A stretch of DNA of 62,841 nt from positions 1 through 62,841 of the forward strand of contig NZ_BSSA01000040.1 in assembly GCF_030268885.1 (NCBI RefSeq), written 5' to 3'. Position 1 is the stretch's first letter; every line of letters starts with the position of its first letter. The position numbers and the translations under genes are program-made. The DNA comes from Kitasatospora phosalacinea. Lineage in GTDB: Bacteria > Actinomycetota > Actinomycetes > Streptomycetales > Streptomycetaceae. The notes beneath the pieces are model-generated. The model did not search any database. It was not told the DNA's origin and saw only the letters and a program-made list of their open reading frames with translations. Positions 1 to 8,227 of the stretch are shown piece after piece.

Positions 1-177
1 CTCCAGGAGCTTCTTCGTCAGTTGCTGGAGCAGGCCGCCGGTGCCGGTGAGCTGCAGCCCGCTCGCGCGGGCACGGTCGACCAGCTGCCCGATCAACTGG
101 TCGTCCAGGGCGTCCGGCTGCAACTCGACCGGTCGCACGGCCTCCACGGCCTCGGCCGAGACGGTCACGTCTGTCAT
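1..177 (-). CDS. IS256-type transposase, N-terminal 59 residues (runs off window)
   Basis: An open frame starts at the ATG at 175-177 on the minus strand and runs off the left edge without a stop. Its later residues (SGLQLTGTGGLLQQLTKKLLE, positions 39-59) match the conserved start of actinobacterial IS256 transposases, just before the region leading into the DDE core. It is not the same member as the complete IS256 element at 43.9-45.3 kb, whose N-terminus is unrelated. Whether the copy is complete cannot be seen from here. The family assignment is from memory of family sequence. Confidence 0.7.
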   Translation of the reverse strand, partial: MTDVTVSAEAVEAVRPVELQPDALDDQLIGQLVDRARASGLQLTGTGGLLQQLTKKLLE

Positions 178-323
178 CAGGTGCTACTTCCTTGATCGGG
201 AGTTACACCGTTCTTTTTACAGACCCTCGTCGAAGGCCACGTCAACCGGATCATTCTGTGGAATCAGCGATGTCAAGCTGCGGGGTTGGCGATCTCGCAT
301 GTGTGTTCAGGGTGGTGGGCGGT

Positions 324-1031
324 GTGGGCGTTGTCAGTGGGATCGACTTTGATGTGGCCGTGCCTGTCTCTGATCTGATCCACCAGTTGCCCGAGATTTC
401 GCTTGTCCGGGACCGGTCCCGCGCTATGGCGATGCTGGACGCCATCCTGAGCCCGGAGTGGGGGGATCGGTACTTCTCGTTCGACTCCCGCTGGTCATCG
501 ACGGAGGCGATGGCCTCGATGCGAGACGGCTGCGGAAACGAATACTCGATCGTCTTCTCACCGGCGGGTGTCTTTGCCCGCGGATTCGATCACGAGTCGC
601 CGATGACTCCGTATCGAGTGACACCCCCGGCACCGTGGCCGGGCCTGTTCGACGGGGTGCCGGAGGCACTCCGCGCCCACGTAGCAGAGCCCGCCTTCAG
701 CGACAGTGGGACGCCGCGAGCGACGGTGTGCTTCTGGCGCGAACAAGCCGACACCGAGTGGAGGGCAGGGCCCGTCGAGCCCCTGCCGGAGGACGTGGAG
801 GACGGCGGCAGCGCCGAGTGGTTGTTCGATGTTCTGCTGGATGGCCGGCCCGAGGCATATCAGCAGTTCGCGGAGGAGTACTACGAGCTAGCGGTGGACA
901 TAGCTGCCGTCCGGCATGTCTATGCCTTGCGCCCTCTCACCCAGCACATCGTGTCGCTGCTGAACCCGGAGCTGGACATCTCCCGCCTCGCGGAGGACGT
1001 CGCCCAGATCGGATATCCGGTCCAAGAGTGA
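324..1031 (+). CDS. conserved hypothetical protein
   Basis: About 235 residues, acidic, no signal peptide and no membrane segment. The N-terminal part resembles actinobacterial hypothetical proteins that begin near VSDLIHQLPEI and carry RDRSRAMAMLDAI; no enzymatic motif is visible. The start is uncertain: GTG 324 has AGGGTGG eight bases upstream, while GTG 354 would begin exactly at the conserved VAVPVSDL block. It sits alone between an IS256 fragment and a dead recombinase gene, an accessory context typical of small immunity-like proteins, but nothing in the sequence proves such a role. Confidence 0.6.
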   Translation: MGVVSGIDFDVAVPVSDLIHQLPEISLVRDRSRAMAMLDAILSPEWGDRYFSFDSRWSSTEAMASMRDGCGNEYSIVFSPAGVFARGFDHESPMTPYRVTPPAPWPGLFDGVPEALRAHVAEPAFSDSGTPRATVCFWREQADTEWRAGPVEPLPEDVEDGGSAEWLFDVLLDGRPEAYQQFAEEYYELAVDIAAVRHVYALRPLTQHIVSLLNPELDISRLAEDVAQIGYPVQE

Positions 1032-1074
1032 CGACCTGCTCGGGACCGTCATAGTGGCGTGGGCCGTGCCTGTC

Positions 1075-1988
1075 TCACCTCCACGATGGGCAACAAGGTC
1101 GCCGCTGCCGGGACTCCGATGTCGCGGGGTGTTGAGCCAGCAGGGGGGACGTCGGCGAGCCGTTGAGGAGCCGGTCGAGGGCGGCTTGGCCGTCCTCGAC
1201 CGCGGCCTGCTCGTCGTCAGTGAGCGGGATGGCAACGCTCATTTTCTGCAAGTTGGTCTTGGCTTCGAGGAGTTGGGATCGCGTGGATTCCTCTGGGGTG
1301 TAGAAGTCGCAGCGTGCGCAGGCCATGCGGTGCTGGCACTGCTCGAAGAAGGTGTGGCTGCAGTAGCCGTGTCCGAGGTCGTAGTGCTGTCAGGGCTCAC
1401 CGGCCGCGGCGGCGCCGGAGGCGACAGCGTCGCGGTCGACCAGGACCTCGATGGTGCGCACGTTGCGCTCGAAGTAGCCGGCTTCGGAGTAGGCCTTGGA
1501 CGGAGTGTTGGGTGCGATCTTCGCGTAGTACTGGGTGGATTGCGGGGATCGGTGTCCTAGCCAGGCCTGCAGCTCGAACAGGGTCATCGGCTCCTTGGCG
1601 TTGTAAAGCTGGCTGGCGATGGTGGACCGGGCGCGGTGGCTGGTGATGTTGCCGCGGACGTCGGCGGCCGGGACTCCGGCCTTGCGACACAGCATCGGGA
1701 TGATGGTGTTGTTGATGTAGCTGGTGGAGACGCGGCGGGCCCGGACGGCGAACAGCGGGTCGACCAGCTCGCCGGTGCGTCGGTGAACTTCGGCTGGTCG
1801 GGGCGGACGGCCTGCCAAGCGTCGACGGCCTGGCCGAGGATCGGGTCGACCGGCTTGGTGAAGGCGGTGCCGGTCTTGTGGGTGGGAACGTCGAGCAGGC
1901 AGACCGCGTCGCGGGCCAGGACCTGCTGCGAGTCGCCAGCGATCGGTGTCCCATCGTGCTGCCAGCGGATGCAGCCCACCCTCAGCCG
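1075..1988 (-). pseudogene. tyrosine recombinase/integrase, decayed
   Basis: Reading right to left, three frames must be joined to recover one protein. The catalytic part carries SHRARSTIASQLYNAKEP (box II arginine), the conserved AWLGHRSPQST histidine segment and QYYAKI with the tyrosine nucleophile. The C-terminal tail is Cys-rich (HGYCSHTFFEQC, MACARCDFYTP), as in Tn554-type recombinases. Lesions: a frameshift near 1775-1790 (just after KFTD), a TGA at 1388-1390 where the family has Trp before the GHGYC block, and a further frameshift near 1161-1170. The N-terminal half is missing because the IS3 copy begins at about 1989. Not functional. Confidence 0.75.
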
Positions 1989-2946
1989 GGTCCTGAAAAA
2001 AGCGACGGCCTTCTTCGCGCGGGAGAGCGACCGGTGAGCGAGATCTACCGGTTCATCGCGGCGGAGAAGGCCACCTACCCGGTCGCCCTGCTCTGCCGCA
2101 TCCTCGGGGTCCTCGTTCCTCCTTCTACGCCTGGGCCGACGGCGAGGAAGCACGACGCACGCGCCGTCGGGCCGATGATGCACTCGCGCACGAGATCACG
2201 GTGGTCCACCTCGCCTCCAAGGGCGCCTACGGCGTCCCGCGCGTGCATGCCGAGCTGCGGCGGCTGGGGCACGAGGTGAACCGCGAGCGGATCGAGCGGC
2301 TGATGCGCGAACACGGCATCGCCGGGATCACCCGCCGCCGGCGCCGGTCGCTGACCCGCCCGGACAAGCAGGCCCGACCGGCGCCGGATCTGCTCGGCCG
2401 GGACTTCACCGCGGACCGGCCCGGCACCCGCCTGGTCGGCGACATCACGTACCTGCCGACCGAGGAGGGCTGGCTCTACCTGGCCTGCTGGCTGGACCTG
2501 GCCACCCGCGAGGTCGTCGGCTACGCGATGGCCGACCACCACCGCGCCGACCTCGTCGTCGACGCCTTGCAGATGGCCCACGGACGCGGCCGCCTGGAAC
2601 CGGACTGCATCGCGCACAGCGACCGCGGAAGCGAATACACCTCGGCTCAATTCCGCAGCGAGGCAACCAGGTTGGGCATGAGAGCGAGCACCGGACGCAC
2701 CGGCTCGTGTTACGACAACGCCGCAGCCGAAAGCTTCTGGGCGGTCCTCAAAGCCGAGATCGGCACCCGCATCTGGCCCGACCGGGCAACCGCCCGCGGC
2801 GAGGTCTTCTCCTTCATCGAGACCTTCTACAACCGCCGGCGGCTACGCAAGCACCCCAGCTGGGGCTACCTGACCCCGCACGAGACCCGACAACGACACA
2901 CCCTCGCCGCGTAGGAACGAGTGTCCAAGATCATGGAGGAACTTCA
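1989..2946 (+). mobile_element. IS3-family element, copy 1, 5'-truncated
   Basis: From GGTCCTGAAAAAAGCG at 1989 the sequence matches the second copy (from about 42966) with about a dozen differences by eye over about 920 bp. It lacks the left inverted repeat and nearly all of orfA. The right end at 2946 (reverse strand TGAAGTTCCTCCATG) pairs with the left inverted repeat of copy 2 (TGAAGCTTCCCCGTG at 42648). The A6G slippery heptamer is still present at 1996-2002. The left junction lies inside the tyrosine recombinase remnant. The element cannot transpose by itself. Confidence 0.8.
2034..2914 (+). pseudogene. IS3 OrfB transposase (copy 1), frameshifted
   Basis: GTG 2034 opens OrfB (MSEIYRFIAAEKATYPVALL) but, relative to copy 2, one base is missing at about 2107-2111 (CTCGGGGTCCTCG against CTCGGAGTTCCTCG), which shifts the frame. 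The rest stays open to the TAG at 2912-2914 and still encodes the integrase core with DITYLPT, HSDRGSEY and NAAAESFW, the DD(35)E triad of IS3. The native C-terminus (HTLAA, stop) is preserved here, unlike in copy 2. Confidence 0.8.
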
Positions 2947-3009
2947 GATGTTCGGCCGCGCAGGCTTCCGACTGCTCGGCAAGCGGGTACTTATGGCCCC
3001 GTGATATTG
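2947..3009 (+). pseudogene. probable ISL3-type transposase C-terminal remnant
   Basis: Immediately after the IS3 right end, codons in the frame read MFGRAGFRLLGKRVLMAP then TGA at 3002-3004. This closely resembles the last residues of ISL3-family transposases (QMYGRAGF-LLR-RVLL). The frame also reads backward into the IS3 end as SKIMEELQ, so where one element stops and the other starts is ambiguous. The call rests on a short motif only. Confidence 0.4.
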
Positions 3010-3070
3010 CCGCGCCGGTAGTTGATGTCATGCTGCCTCCGACACAGATCAGCACTACCAGGAGTTGATG

Positions 3071-3475
3071 ATGGGAACGTGGGGAACCGGACCATTCGAC
3101 AGTGATCTCGCTGGTGACTTCATCGATGGACTCAACGGGCTCCCAGCGCAAGAACTCGTCGCAGTGCTGGGAAGCGCGCTCCAGCGGGTCGTCAGCGCCG
3201 GCGACCATGTCGATGGCGGGGACGGACAGGAAGCCGTGGCCGCGGCAGTGCTGGTTGCCGCGCAGCTTCCTGACAGCGGGATCTTCATAGACCCGGACGA
3301 CGGGCCGAAGGAACCGTTGCCTCCGTTGCCGTCCTCGTTGCACTCACTGGCCCGCAGTGCACTTCAACGAGTCCTCGGCGATGGCTCCGAACTTGCACAA
3401 GGCTGGACGGACAGCAGCGACGCCAGCGAATGGCGCCGTGAAGTGGAGATGATTCTCGACGCGCTCAACCACTGA
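3071..3475 (+). CDS. DUF4259 domain protein
   Basis: 134 residues beginning MGTWGTGPFDSDLAGDFIDGL, the signature opening of the DUF4259 family, whose biochemical role is unknown. No signal peptide or membrane segment. The ATG at 3071 is chosen over the adjacent ATG 3068 because AGGAG at 3060-3064 then has a 6-nt spacer and because the family begins MGTWG. It lies between IS debris on the left and a broken DUF6193 gene on the right; members of this family are often found among small accessory proteins, so an immunity-like role is possible but only inferred. Confidence 0.8.
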   Translation: MGTWGTGPFDSDLAGDFIDGLNGLPAQELVAVLGSALQRVVSAGDHVDGGDGQEAVAAAVLVAAQLPDSGIFIDPDDGPKEPLPPLPSSLHSLARSALQRVLGDGSELAQGWTDSSDASEWRREVEMILDALNH

Positions 3476-3644
3476 CGATCACTCACCGTATCTGCATCAC
3501 GGAAATCGAGCCAGAACCTGAGTGGTGAGAGCACCTGTCGCTCGACAGCGAGAGCACCCTGTGCCACGGGAGAGTGATGGTGCCGAGTTTCGGTTCTGGT
3601 CCCACTTCTGCGGGTGCGTCGCTCAGGGAGCCGCGACCCGATCG

Positions 3645-4100
3645 TCAGCTTTCCTGCACCAACGCGGCAACGTCGTGGCGGTTGCCGACCACGGCTCGAC
3701 CGCAGCCCGGAGGCAGATGCTCCGCCACCATGTTCACGGCCGCCTCAGCGGTATCGGCCTCGCCGACCCACTGCTCCCTCGACGGGCCTGCCACAACATA
3801 GCCCCCACCCCGCCGTGGGGCGATATAGGGCACGTCCCACGTGCAGGGATGCTCGGTGCACCGGCTGAAGTGCAGCTCCCACATGCCGACCCACGGGAAG
3901 AGCTGTCGCAGTCTGGGTTCTGCGTAGGCGGCGCGCACCAGGCTCCCCTCGACGCGATCCGAGGCAAAGAGCTCTGCCCATTCGGCCTCGATGACAGCCT
4001 CCGCTGTGCCCGTCTCCACAGCAGTATGGTGCCAGAGCCTCACCTCGAGCGATGTGCGGTGAACTCCCCCTGGGCGTCCGCCTCACAGAAGTACGCAGCC
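3645..4100 (-). pseudogene. DUF6193-like gene, truncated and frameshifted
   Basis: The open part (GTG at 4041-4043 to stop at 3645, 132 residues) carries VRAAYAEPRLRQLFPWVGMWELHF, aligning with SAHAEPRLRRLYPYTNHWALGF in the intact DUF6193 protein at 41703-42449. Just upstream another frame continues with CEADAQGEFTAHRSR, ending at a TGA at the join, so a one-base shift near 4040-4045 appears to have split the gene. The N-terminal part expected for this family is not recognisable before 4390. Probably inactive; a separately translated C-terminal piece cannot be excluded. Confidence 0.55.
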
Positions 4101-4392
4101 AACCTGCGGCGTCCCCGTGCTGCTGGTGACCGGCGGCGCGGAGGACTGCTCCGGGCTCCGGCTGCCACGCCACCACCGACGAGGACGACCGCCCCGACGT
4201 CGAGCGGACGCCGTTGCACGCCGCGTCTCCCGGGCGGCTCGGCCCCGGCCCACCGCCTGCACGCCCGCGCCCTCGTCGACGGGCACCGCCCCGTCGCTCA
4301 CGCCCTGCGCCACCTCTTCGGCCTCGCGCGACCTGCCCGGACTGCGGCCCCCCTCACGGTCGCCGACCGGGTGACGACCACCCGGTGGCGGA
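4101..4392. other. no supportable gene (about 290 bp)
   Basis: All frames here are arginine- and proline-rich and match nothing recognisable. No strong hairpin or promoter was found. It may be the eroded 5' part of the DUF6193 gene or flanking DNA of the mobile-element cluster. Confidence 0.5.
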
Positions 4393-4902
4393 TCAGCCTC
4401 CGGCGAGGGCGGCGCGCAGCAGCGCGTGGGACGGCGCGTCGAAGGCGACCAGGCGGACCAGGGCGACGTCGGTGGGGGTGCCGGTGAGGGTGTCCACGGC
4501 GATCCGGGCGGCCAGGTCGGCGGGGAAGCCGTACACGCCGGTGGCGATCGCCGGGAAGGCCACGCTCGCGGCGCCGATCCGGTCGGCGACGGCCAGGCAG
4601 CGGCGGTAGCAGGAGGCCAGGATCTCCGCCTCGCCGTACCCGCCGCCGTCCCAGACCGGGCCGACGGTGTGGATCACGTGGCGGACGGGCGGGAACAGGT
4701 CGAAGGCCGGGGTCGCCACCGCGTCGCCCGGCTCGCACGGGGCCAGCGCCCCGCCCGCCTCGGCGAGTCGCGGCCCGGCCGCCCGGTGGACCGCCCCGTC
4801 CACGCCGCCCCCGCCGAGCAGGGACTCGTTCGCGGCGGTGACGAGGGCGTCGGTGTCCTGCTCGGTCAGGTCGCCCAGGACGACCTCGATGCGCGGTGCC
4901 AT
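4393..4902 (-). CDS. macro domain protein (O-acetyl-ADP-ribose deacetylase-like)
   Basis: 169 residues forming one complete macro domain. Visible motifs: GDLTEQDTDALVTAANESLLGGGGVDGAVHRAAG split over residues 8-41, giving the AANESLLGGGGVDGA ribose-binding stretch, then IHTVGPVW and the phosphate loop FPAIATGVYGFP. These are the hallmarks of the bacterial YmdB/MacroD-type O-acetyl-ADP-ribose deacetylases, which hydrolyse the acetyl-ester product of sirtuins or ADP-ribose adducts in the cytoplasm. The ATG at 4900-4902 starts the domain directly. It appears monocistronic, with a hairpin 70 bp upstream ending the gene behind it. Confidence 0.9.
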   Translation of the reverse strand: MAPRIEVVLGDLTEQDTDALVTAANESLLGGGGVDGAVHRAAGPRLAEAGGALAPCEPGDAVATPAFDLFPPVRHVIHTVGPVWDGGGYGEAEILASCYRRCLAVADRIGAASVAFPAIATGVYGFPADLAARIAVDTLTGTPTDVALVRLVAFDAPSHALLRAALAGG

Positions 4903-4971
4903 GCCGTCAGCCTGCCCGCGGCGGCGGCGCCGCGCACCGGTATCGCCGAGGGCGGACACGGAGCGCCCGGG

Positions 4972-5003
4972 CCGGCCCGCCCCTCCGCCGAGGGGCGGGC
5001 CGG
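4972..5003 (-). terminator. GC-rich hairpin downstream of the 5014-5451 gene
   Basis: Perfect 14-bp inverted repeat (4972-4985 with 4990-5003) around the 4-nt loop CGCC, ten bases past the stop of the leftward gene. There is no T-run, as is usual for actinomycete hairpins. Confidence 0.6.
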
Positions 5004-5013
5004 TGGACGGGTG

Positions 5014-5451
5014 TCAGCAGGGGACGACGGCGTCGAGCCGGACCGGGTCGGGCCCCAGCGGGTAGGAGGACACCGAGAAGCTGCCCCGGACCGGGGCGTC
5101 GCAGGGAACGGTGCCGGTGACGGCGCCGACCTCCTGGTAGGAGCCGGTGAACAGGACGTACCGGTCGACCGTGCCCGCCGGGGCGGTGCCGGTCAGGGCG
5201 ACGGTCACGTCCTTCCGGTACGGCAGCGGGGTGCCGGGGGAGGGCGGCCCGGCCAGGGCGAGGGTGCCGTACAGCCGGACCTGGTCACCGGTCCGCTCGG
5301 CGCACAGGTGCGTGGCCAGGCCGCCCTGGAGGGCGTACGGGCTGCACACGGTGGTGCTCTGCGCGGTGTCGGAGGTGGATGCCGCTGCCGGGGCGGTGAG
5401 GGACGCCGACAGGGCTGCCGCACCGGCCAGGGCGGCCAGGGGCTTGATCAT
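5014..5451 (-). CDS. small secreted protein of unknown function
   Basis: 145 residues starting MIKPLAALAGAAALSASLTAPAAAS, a Sec signal peptide with AxA-type cleavage near residue 23-25. The mature part has four cysteines (VCSPYALQ, HLCAERTG, GTVPCDAPV and a C-terminal VVPC), consistent with two disulfides in an exported beta-rich protein. The ATG at 5449-5451 is preceded by GGGAG at a workable distance. No family recognised. A hairpin follows the stop. Confidence 0.7.
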   Translation of the reverse strand: MIKPLAALAGAAALSASLTAPAAASTSDTAQSTTVCSPYALQGGLATHLCAERTGDQVRLYGTLALAGPPSPGTPLPYRKDVTVALTGTAPAGTVDRYVLFTGSYQEVGAVTGTVPCDAPVRGSFSVSSYPLGPDPVRLDAVVPC

Positions 5452-5646
5452 GAGGGTTCTCCCGTTGCTCCTCCAGCCGGGTCCTTCCCGGCTGTGCAAT
5501 GTCATATTGCATGATGGAGGGTGAGGGAAGGTAGCCGGAGGGTGACGGAACGGACGACTCCACCCGACGAAACGGTCCCGGCCCGCCCGGAACCACCGGG
5601 ATTGCGTGATTTGCGCGGACCGGGGGCCTCCCGCACCCTTCTAGGC

Positions 5647-5988
5647 ATGACCTCACCCGTGTACCGGGGCCCCGCCCTGCTGCTGGCCGACGGACTGGAG
5701 ATCCAGGTCCAGGCCGAACTGACCGGCAACGTCCCGGAGATGGGCCTGCCCGGTTGGACCGGCGTGCTGGAGAGCGGCGACACCCGGTTCAGCGCGGGCA
5801 GCATCCGGTCCGGCCGCCTGCGGCTGCCCGACGGCTGGGAGGGCGGCTTCGCGGTGATGCGCCGACTGCTCGGGGTCTCCACCGTCTGGGTGCGCGGCAA
5901 CGACGTCGAGGCGTCCCCCGCGGACTGGCCGGACGCGACGCCGGAGGCCGCGCCCGGTAGTGCGTCGGAGCGCCCCGCGGGAGGCTGA
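5647..5988 (+). CDS. hypothetical protein, YRGPA-type beta-rich
   Basis: 113 residues starting MTSPVYRGPALLLADGLEIQVQAELTG. The opening resembles actinobacterial DUF4873-like proteins, in which YRGPA is followed by a short all-beta domain, but the match is by eye and incomplete. No signal peptide, no membrane segment; the last 25 residues are Pro/Ala-rich. The ATG at 5647 lies seven bases after TAGGCATG with no clear Shine-Dalgarno, so a leaderless start is possible. It is divergent from the secreted-protein gene at 5451. Confidence 0.55.
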   Translation: MTSPVYRGPALLLADGLEIQVQAELTGNVPEMGLPGWTGVLESGDTRFSAGSIRSGRLRLPDGWEGGFAVMRRLLGVSTVWVRGNDVEASPADWPDATPEAAPGSASERPAGG

Positions 5989-6026
5989 GCCGCCCGCGGG
6001 ACGCCCGGTCCGGTCCGGGGGCGGGT

Positions 6027-6665
6027 TCAGTCGGTGGCAGGACGGTCGTCCAGGTGCGCGCCGAACTCCGCCGAGCGGATCTCGGCGATCCGCTCGTGCC
6101 GGGCGACGCGGTCGGTCCAGGAGGCGTCGACGCCGAAGGCCGTCCCCGCGAAGCCGAGCCGTCCGATCGCCTGCGGCAGCTCCGGGTCGCCCGGCGCCAG
6201 CAGCCGCACCGGCTCGCCGAGGGCCGTGGTGTACGGCGGGACGAAGAACTCCGGGGGCAGCACCGTGCGGGCGTGCACCAGGGCGGCCACCGCGACCACC
6301 GAACCGGTGCCCACCACGGCCTCCTGCAGCACGCTCGCCGAGGTCGCCAGGTAGCAGGCGCGCTCCACGGTGCAGCCCAGCAGGGTCGCGTGCGGGCCGA
6401 CGAACGCGTGGTCGCCGACCAGCACCGGCTGCTCGGCGGCGACGGCGGAGGCGCGCAGCACCGCGTTCTCGCACACCACCGCCGCCTCGCCGACCTCGAT
6501 CCGCGCACCCTCCGCGTCCAGCACCGCGCCGTACATCACCCGGGCGCGCGGGCCGATCCGGACGTCGCCGACCAGGGTGGCCGTCGGCGCGACGTACGCG
6601 GTGGGGTGGACCTGGGGGGCGGCGCCGCGGTGCTCGATCCGGACGCCCTGCGAGTTCGTGTTCAT
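6027..6665 (-). CDS. gamma-carbonic-anhydrase-like hexapeptide protein
   Basis: 212 residues. The N-terminal half is a left-handed beta-helix with repeated hexapeptides (VHPTAYVAPTATLVGDVRIG, then further LVGDHAFVG and LGCTVERA turns) and the pattern of the PaaY/CaiE/gamma-CA group. HAFVGPHA keeps one His-containing strand, but the full three-His zinc site cannot be certified by eye. These proteins are cytoplasmic trimers acting as carbonic anhydrases or thioesterase/acyl-handling proteins. The start MNTNSQGVRIEHRG at 6663-6665 is preferred over longer frames with low-complexity N-termini. Confidence 0.7.
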   Translation of the reverse strand: MNTNSQGVRIEHRGAAPQVHPTAYVAPTATLVGDVRIGPRARVMYGAVLDAEGARIEVGEAAVVCENAVLRASAVAAEQPVLVGDHAFVGPHATLLGCTVERACYLATSASVLQEAVVGTGSVVAVAALVHARTVLPPEFFVPPYTTALGEPVRLLAPGDPELPQAIGRLGFAGTAFGVDASWTDRVARHERIAEIRSAEFGAHLDDRPATD

Positions 6666-6963
6666 GCGCGCGATCATCGCGCACCGTCCGTCCGCCCGGC
6701 TGGCGGGAATCGGACACGGCGCGCGGAGCACCGCCCCGGCGCAGGGCACATCCTCCGAGCCCCTGCGGGGGCGGTGCGCCGCCGCCCCGTCAGGACGGCC
6801 CCGGTGGCCCTCCTCCGGACCTCCTCCGGCTCTCCTCCGGGCGTTCTCCGGGCGTCCTGCGGGTGTTCTCCGGGCGGGCGGGTAAAGCTCGGGTGTGCTC
6901 CGAGCGCGAACCGCTGTCGCGGACGGGGTCGGCGCGCTACGGTCTGTGGTCTGGAGGTGACCG
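6666..6963. repeat. intergenic with degenerate 10-11 bp CTCCTCCGG/TTCTCCGGG repeats
   Basis: From about 6808 to 6880 the motif TCCTCCGG or TTCTCCGGG recurs six to seven times with a 10-11 bp period. The remaining part is GC-rich with no gene. A good Shine-Dalgarno (GGAGGTGA) at 6953-6960 serves the next gene. Confidence 0.6.
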
Positions 6964-7125
6964 ATGGCTGAGCAGCAGACCTGCCCCGGCTGCGGCGGGG
7001 CGCGCGGAACGGAGAAGACGGAGCACTCGGTGGAGACCGACCCGCAGGGGAGGCAGCAACCGGTGCAGCGCAGTTACTGGTCGCCGTGCTCGGTGTGCGG
7101 GGGCTCGGGGGTGGTGCAGCGGTGA
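6964..7125 (+). CDS. 53-residue CxxC zinc-ribbon-like protein
   Basis: MAEQQTCPGCGGARGTEKTE leads a 53-residue protein with two CxxC-G knuckles (CPGCGG at 7-12 and CSVCGGSG near the C-terminus), separated by about 30 residues including a conserved-looking QRSYWSPC. The arrangement resembles half of a DnaJ-type CxxCxGxG zinc domain. GGAGGTGA lies just upstream of ATG 6964. The stop overlaps the start of the next gene (GTGA, 7122-7125), so the two are translationally coupled. Confidence 0.7.
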   Translation: MAEQQTCPGCGGARGTEKTEHSVETDPQGRQQPVQRSYWSPCSVCGGSGVVQR

Positions 7126-7478
7126 GACTGCTCTTCGTCTGCCAGGCCTGCGGCTGCCACTACCTGGTGCCGGTGGGCCTGGACTACCCCGACGGCGGCC
7201 GGGCCAGCGCGGTCTGGTGCTCCGCCTGTCAGCGCGACGCGGCCGAACGCGGGGCCACCGAACCCGCCGAACTCGCCGCCGTCGCAGTCCTGTTGGCCGT
7301 ACGCGCGCTCAAGTCCGCCCTCGCCGCCCGGCCGGGCCCGTCAGCCGGGGCAGCCGGGGCGGCCGGGTCGGTCACCGGGGCCGGGCAGCCGCCCCGCCCG
7401 GACCGCCGCCCCACCCGTCCCGCGGTCAGCTCCCGCGGTCGCACCCACCCGGCCGCGGCCCGCAGCCGCCTGGCCTGA
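7122..7478 (+). CDS. zinc-ribbon hypothetical protein, coupled to the upstream CxxC gene
   Basis: 118 residues from GTG 7122. The first 40 residues hold VCQACGCHYL and VWCSACQRDA, two CxxC pairs that could bind one zinc, followed by an alanine helix (ELAAVAVLLAVRALKSALAA) and a disordered Pro/Arg-rich tail. No family recognised. The 4-bp overlap with the preceding gene and the shared Cys pairs suggest the two proteins act together, possibly on nucleic acid; that role is inference. Confidence 0.65.
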   Translation: MRLLFVCQACGCHYLVPVGLDYPDGGRASAVWCSACQRDAAERGATEPAELAAVAVLLAVRALKSALAARPGPSAGAAGAAGSVTGAGQPPRPDRRPTRPAVSSRGRTHPAAARSRLA

Positions 7479-7576
7479 GCCGGGCGGGCCGCCCGCCAGT
7501 TTGCCCGTGGGGCAAGAACACTGACTCCGCGCCAGCCCGGCGGGACGTCATCCAGGACGGCCGCCCGCTCGGTCGG

Positions 7577-7624
7577 GCGGCCGGTCAGTCGGTCGGACGG
7601 GCGGCCGGTCAGTCGGTCGGACGG
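7577..7624. repeat. perfect 24-bp tandem duplication
   Basis: Two identical 24-bp units (7577-7600 and 7601-7624), each GCGGCCGGTCAGTCGGTCGG plus ACGG, overlap the stop codon of the leftward NYN gene at 7609. GGTCGG half-copies continue leftward to about 7569. Confidence 0.9.
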
Positions 7625-8061
7625 TGCGTGCGCGGGTCGCGGCGGACGGCGCGCGGGCCGAGCAGTTCCGCGCCCAGGGCGGCCACCCGTTCGCGCAGCC
7701 CGCGGTCGGCCGTCACCACCAGCAGTCGGCGGTCCGGGGCGAGCGCGGACTCCGCGGCGACCAGCTCCACGATCCGGTCGTCGCCGCTGCCCCGCGCCGA
7801 CACCACCCGCACCCCCGGCACCTCCGCCACGCCGCGCGCCGCGCCCTCCACCACCAGCACCACCGCCAGCGGCCCGGGCACCCCGGGCACCCCGGCCGCC
7901 GCCACCTCCACCAGCCCGTCGCGCAGGCGTTCGGCCGCGCCCCGGCGGTCCCGCCACCACCCGTCCGGAACGGAGCCGACCACGTTGGCGCCGTCCACCA
8001 CCAGCAGCGGGTCGGGCGGTCCGGCGGAGGGTCCGGCGGTGGTCTCGGCGCGCTGTTCCAT
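7609..8061 (-). CDS. NYN-domain (YacP-like) putative ribonuclease
   Basis: 150 residues. LLVVDGANVVGSVPDGWW (about residues 20-37), DDRIVELV and VVTADRGLRERV provide the acidic residues of the PIN-like NYN fold used by YacP/Rae1-type RNA nucleases. It is a short, single-domain version. The ATG at 8059-8061 (MEQRAETTAG) is taken because the longer frame upstream is low-complexity. The C-terminus ends inside a 24-bp tandem repeat, so its length may vary between strains. Confidence 0.75.
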   Translation of the reverse strand: MEQRAETTAGPSAGPPDPLLVVDGANVVGSVPDGWWRDRRGAAERLRDGLVEVAAAGVPGVPGPLAVVLVVEGAARGVAEVPGVRVVSARGSGDDRIVELVAAESALAPDRRLLVVTADRGLRERVAALGAELLGPRAVRRDPRTHRPTD

Positions 8062-8227
8062 GGTCGGCAAGCCTGCCACAGTGGGCCGGAGCCCGCCGCG
8101 GACATGCGGAGGGGCGGAAAAGGCGGGGTGAAGGCCGAACACCGACCTTGGTGCAGACCAATCCTTACCGGGCGGTATTGTCTCTGCGGCAAACTCGCAC
8201 GTGCACACGTTTTCGATCGGATTTTCC

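Noticed and set aside
5960..8131. Very long Arg/Pro-rich plus-strand open frame over 6-8 kb
   Set aside because: It crosses several real genes and is made of R/P/G/S from GC-rich antisense; shadow frame of the minus-strand hexapeptide and NYN genes.
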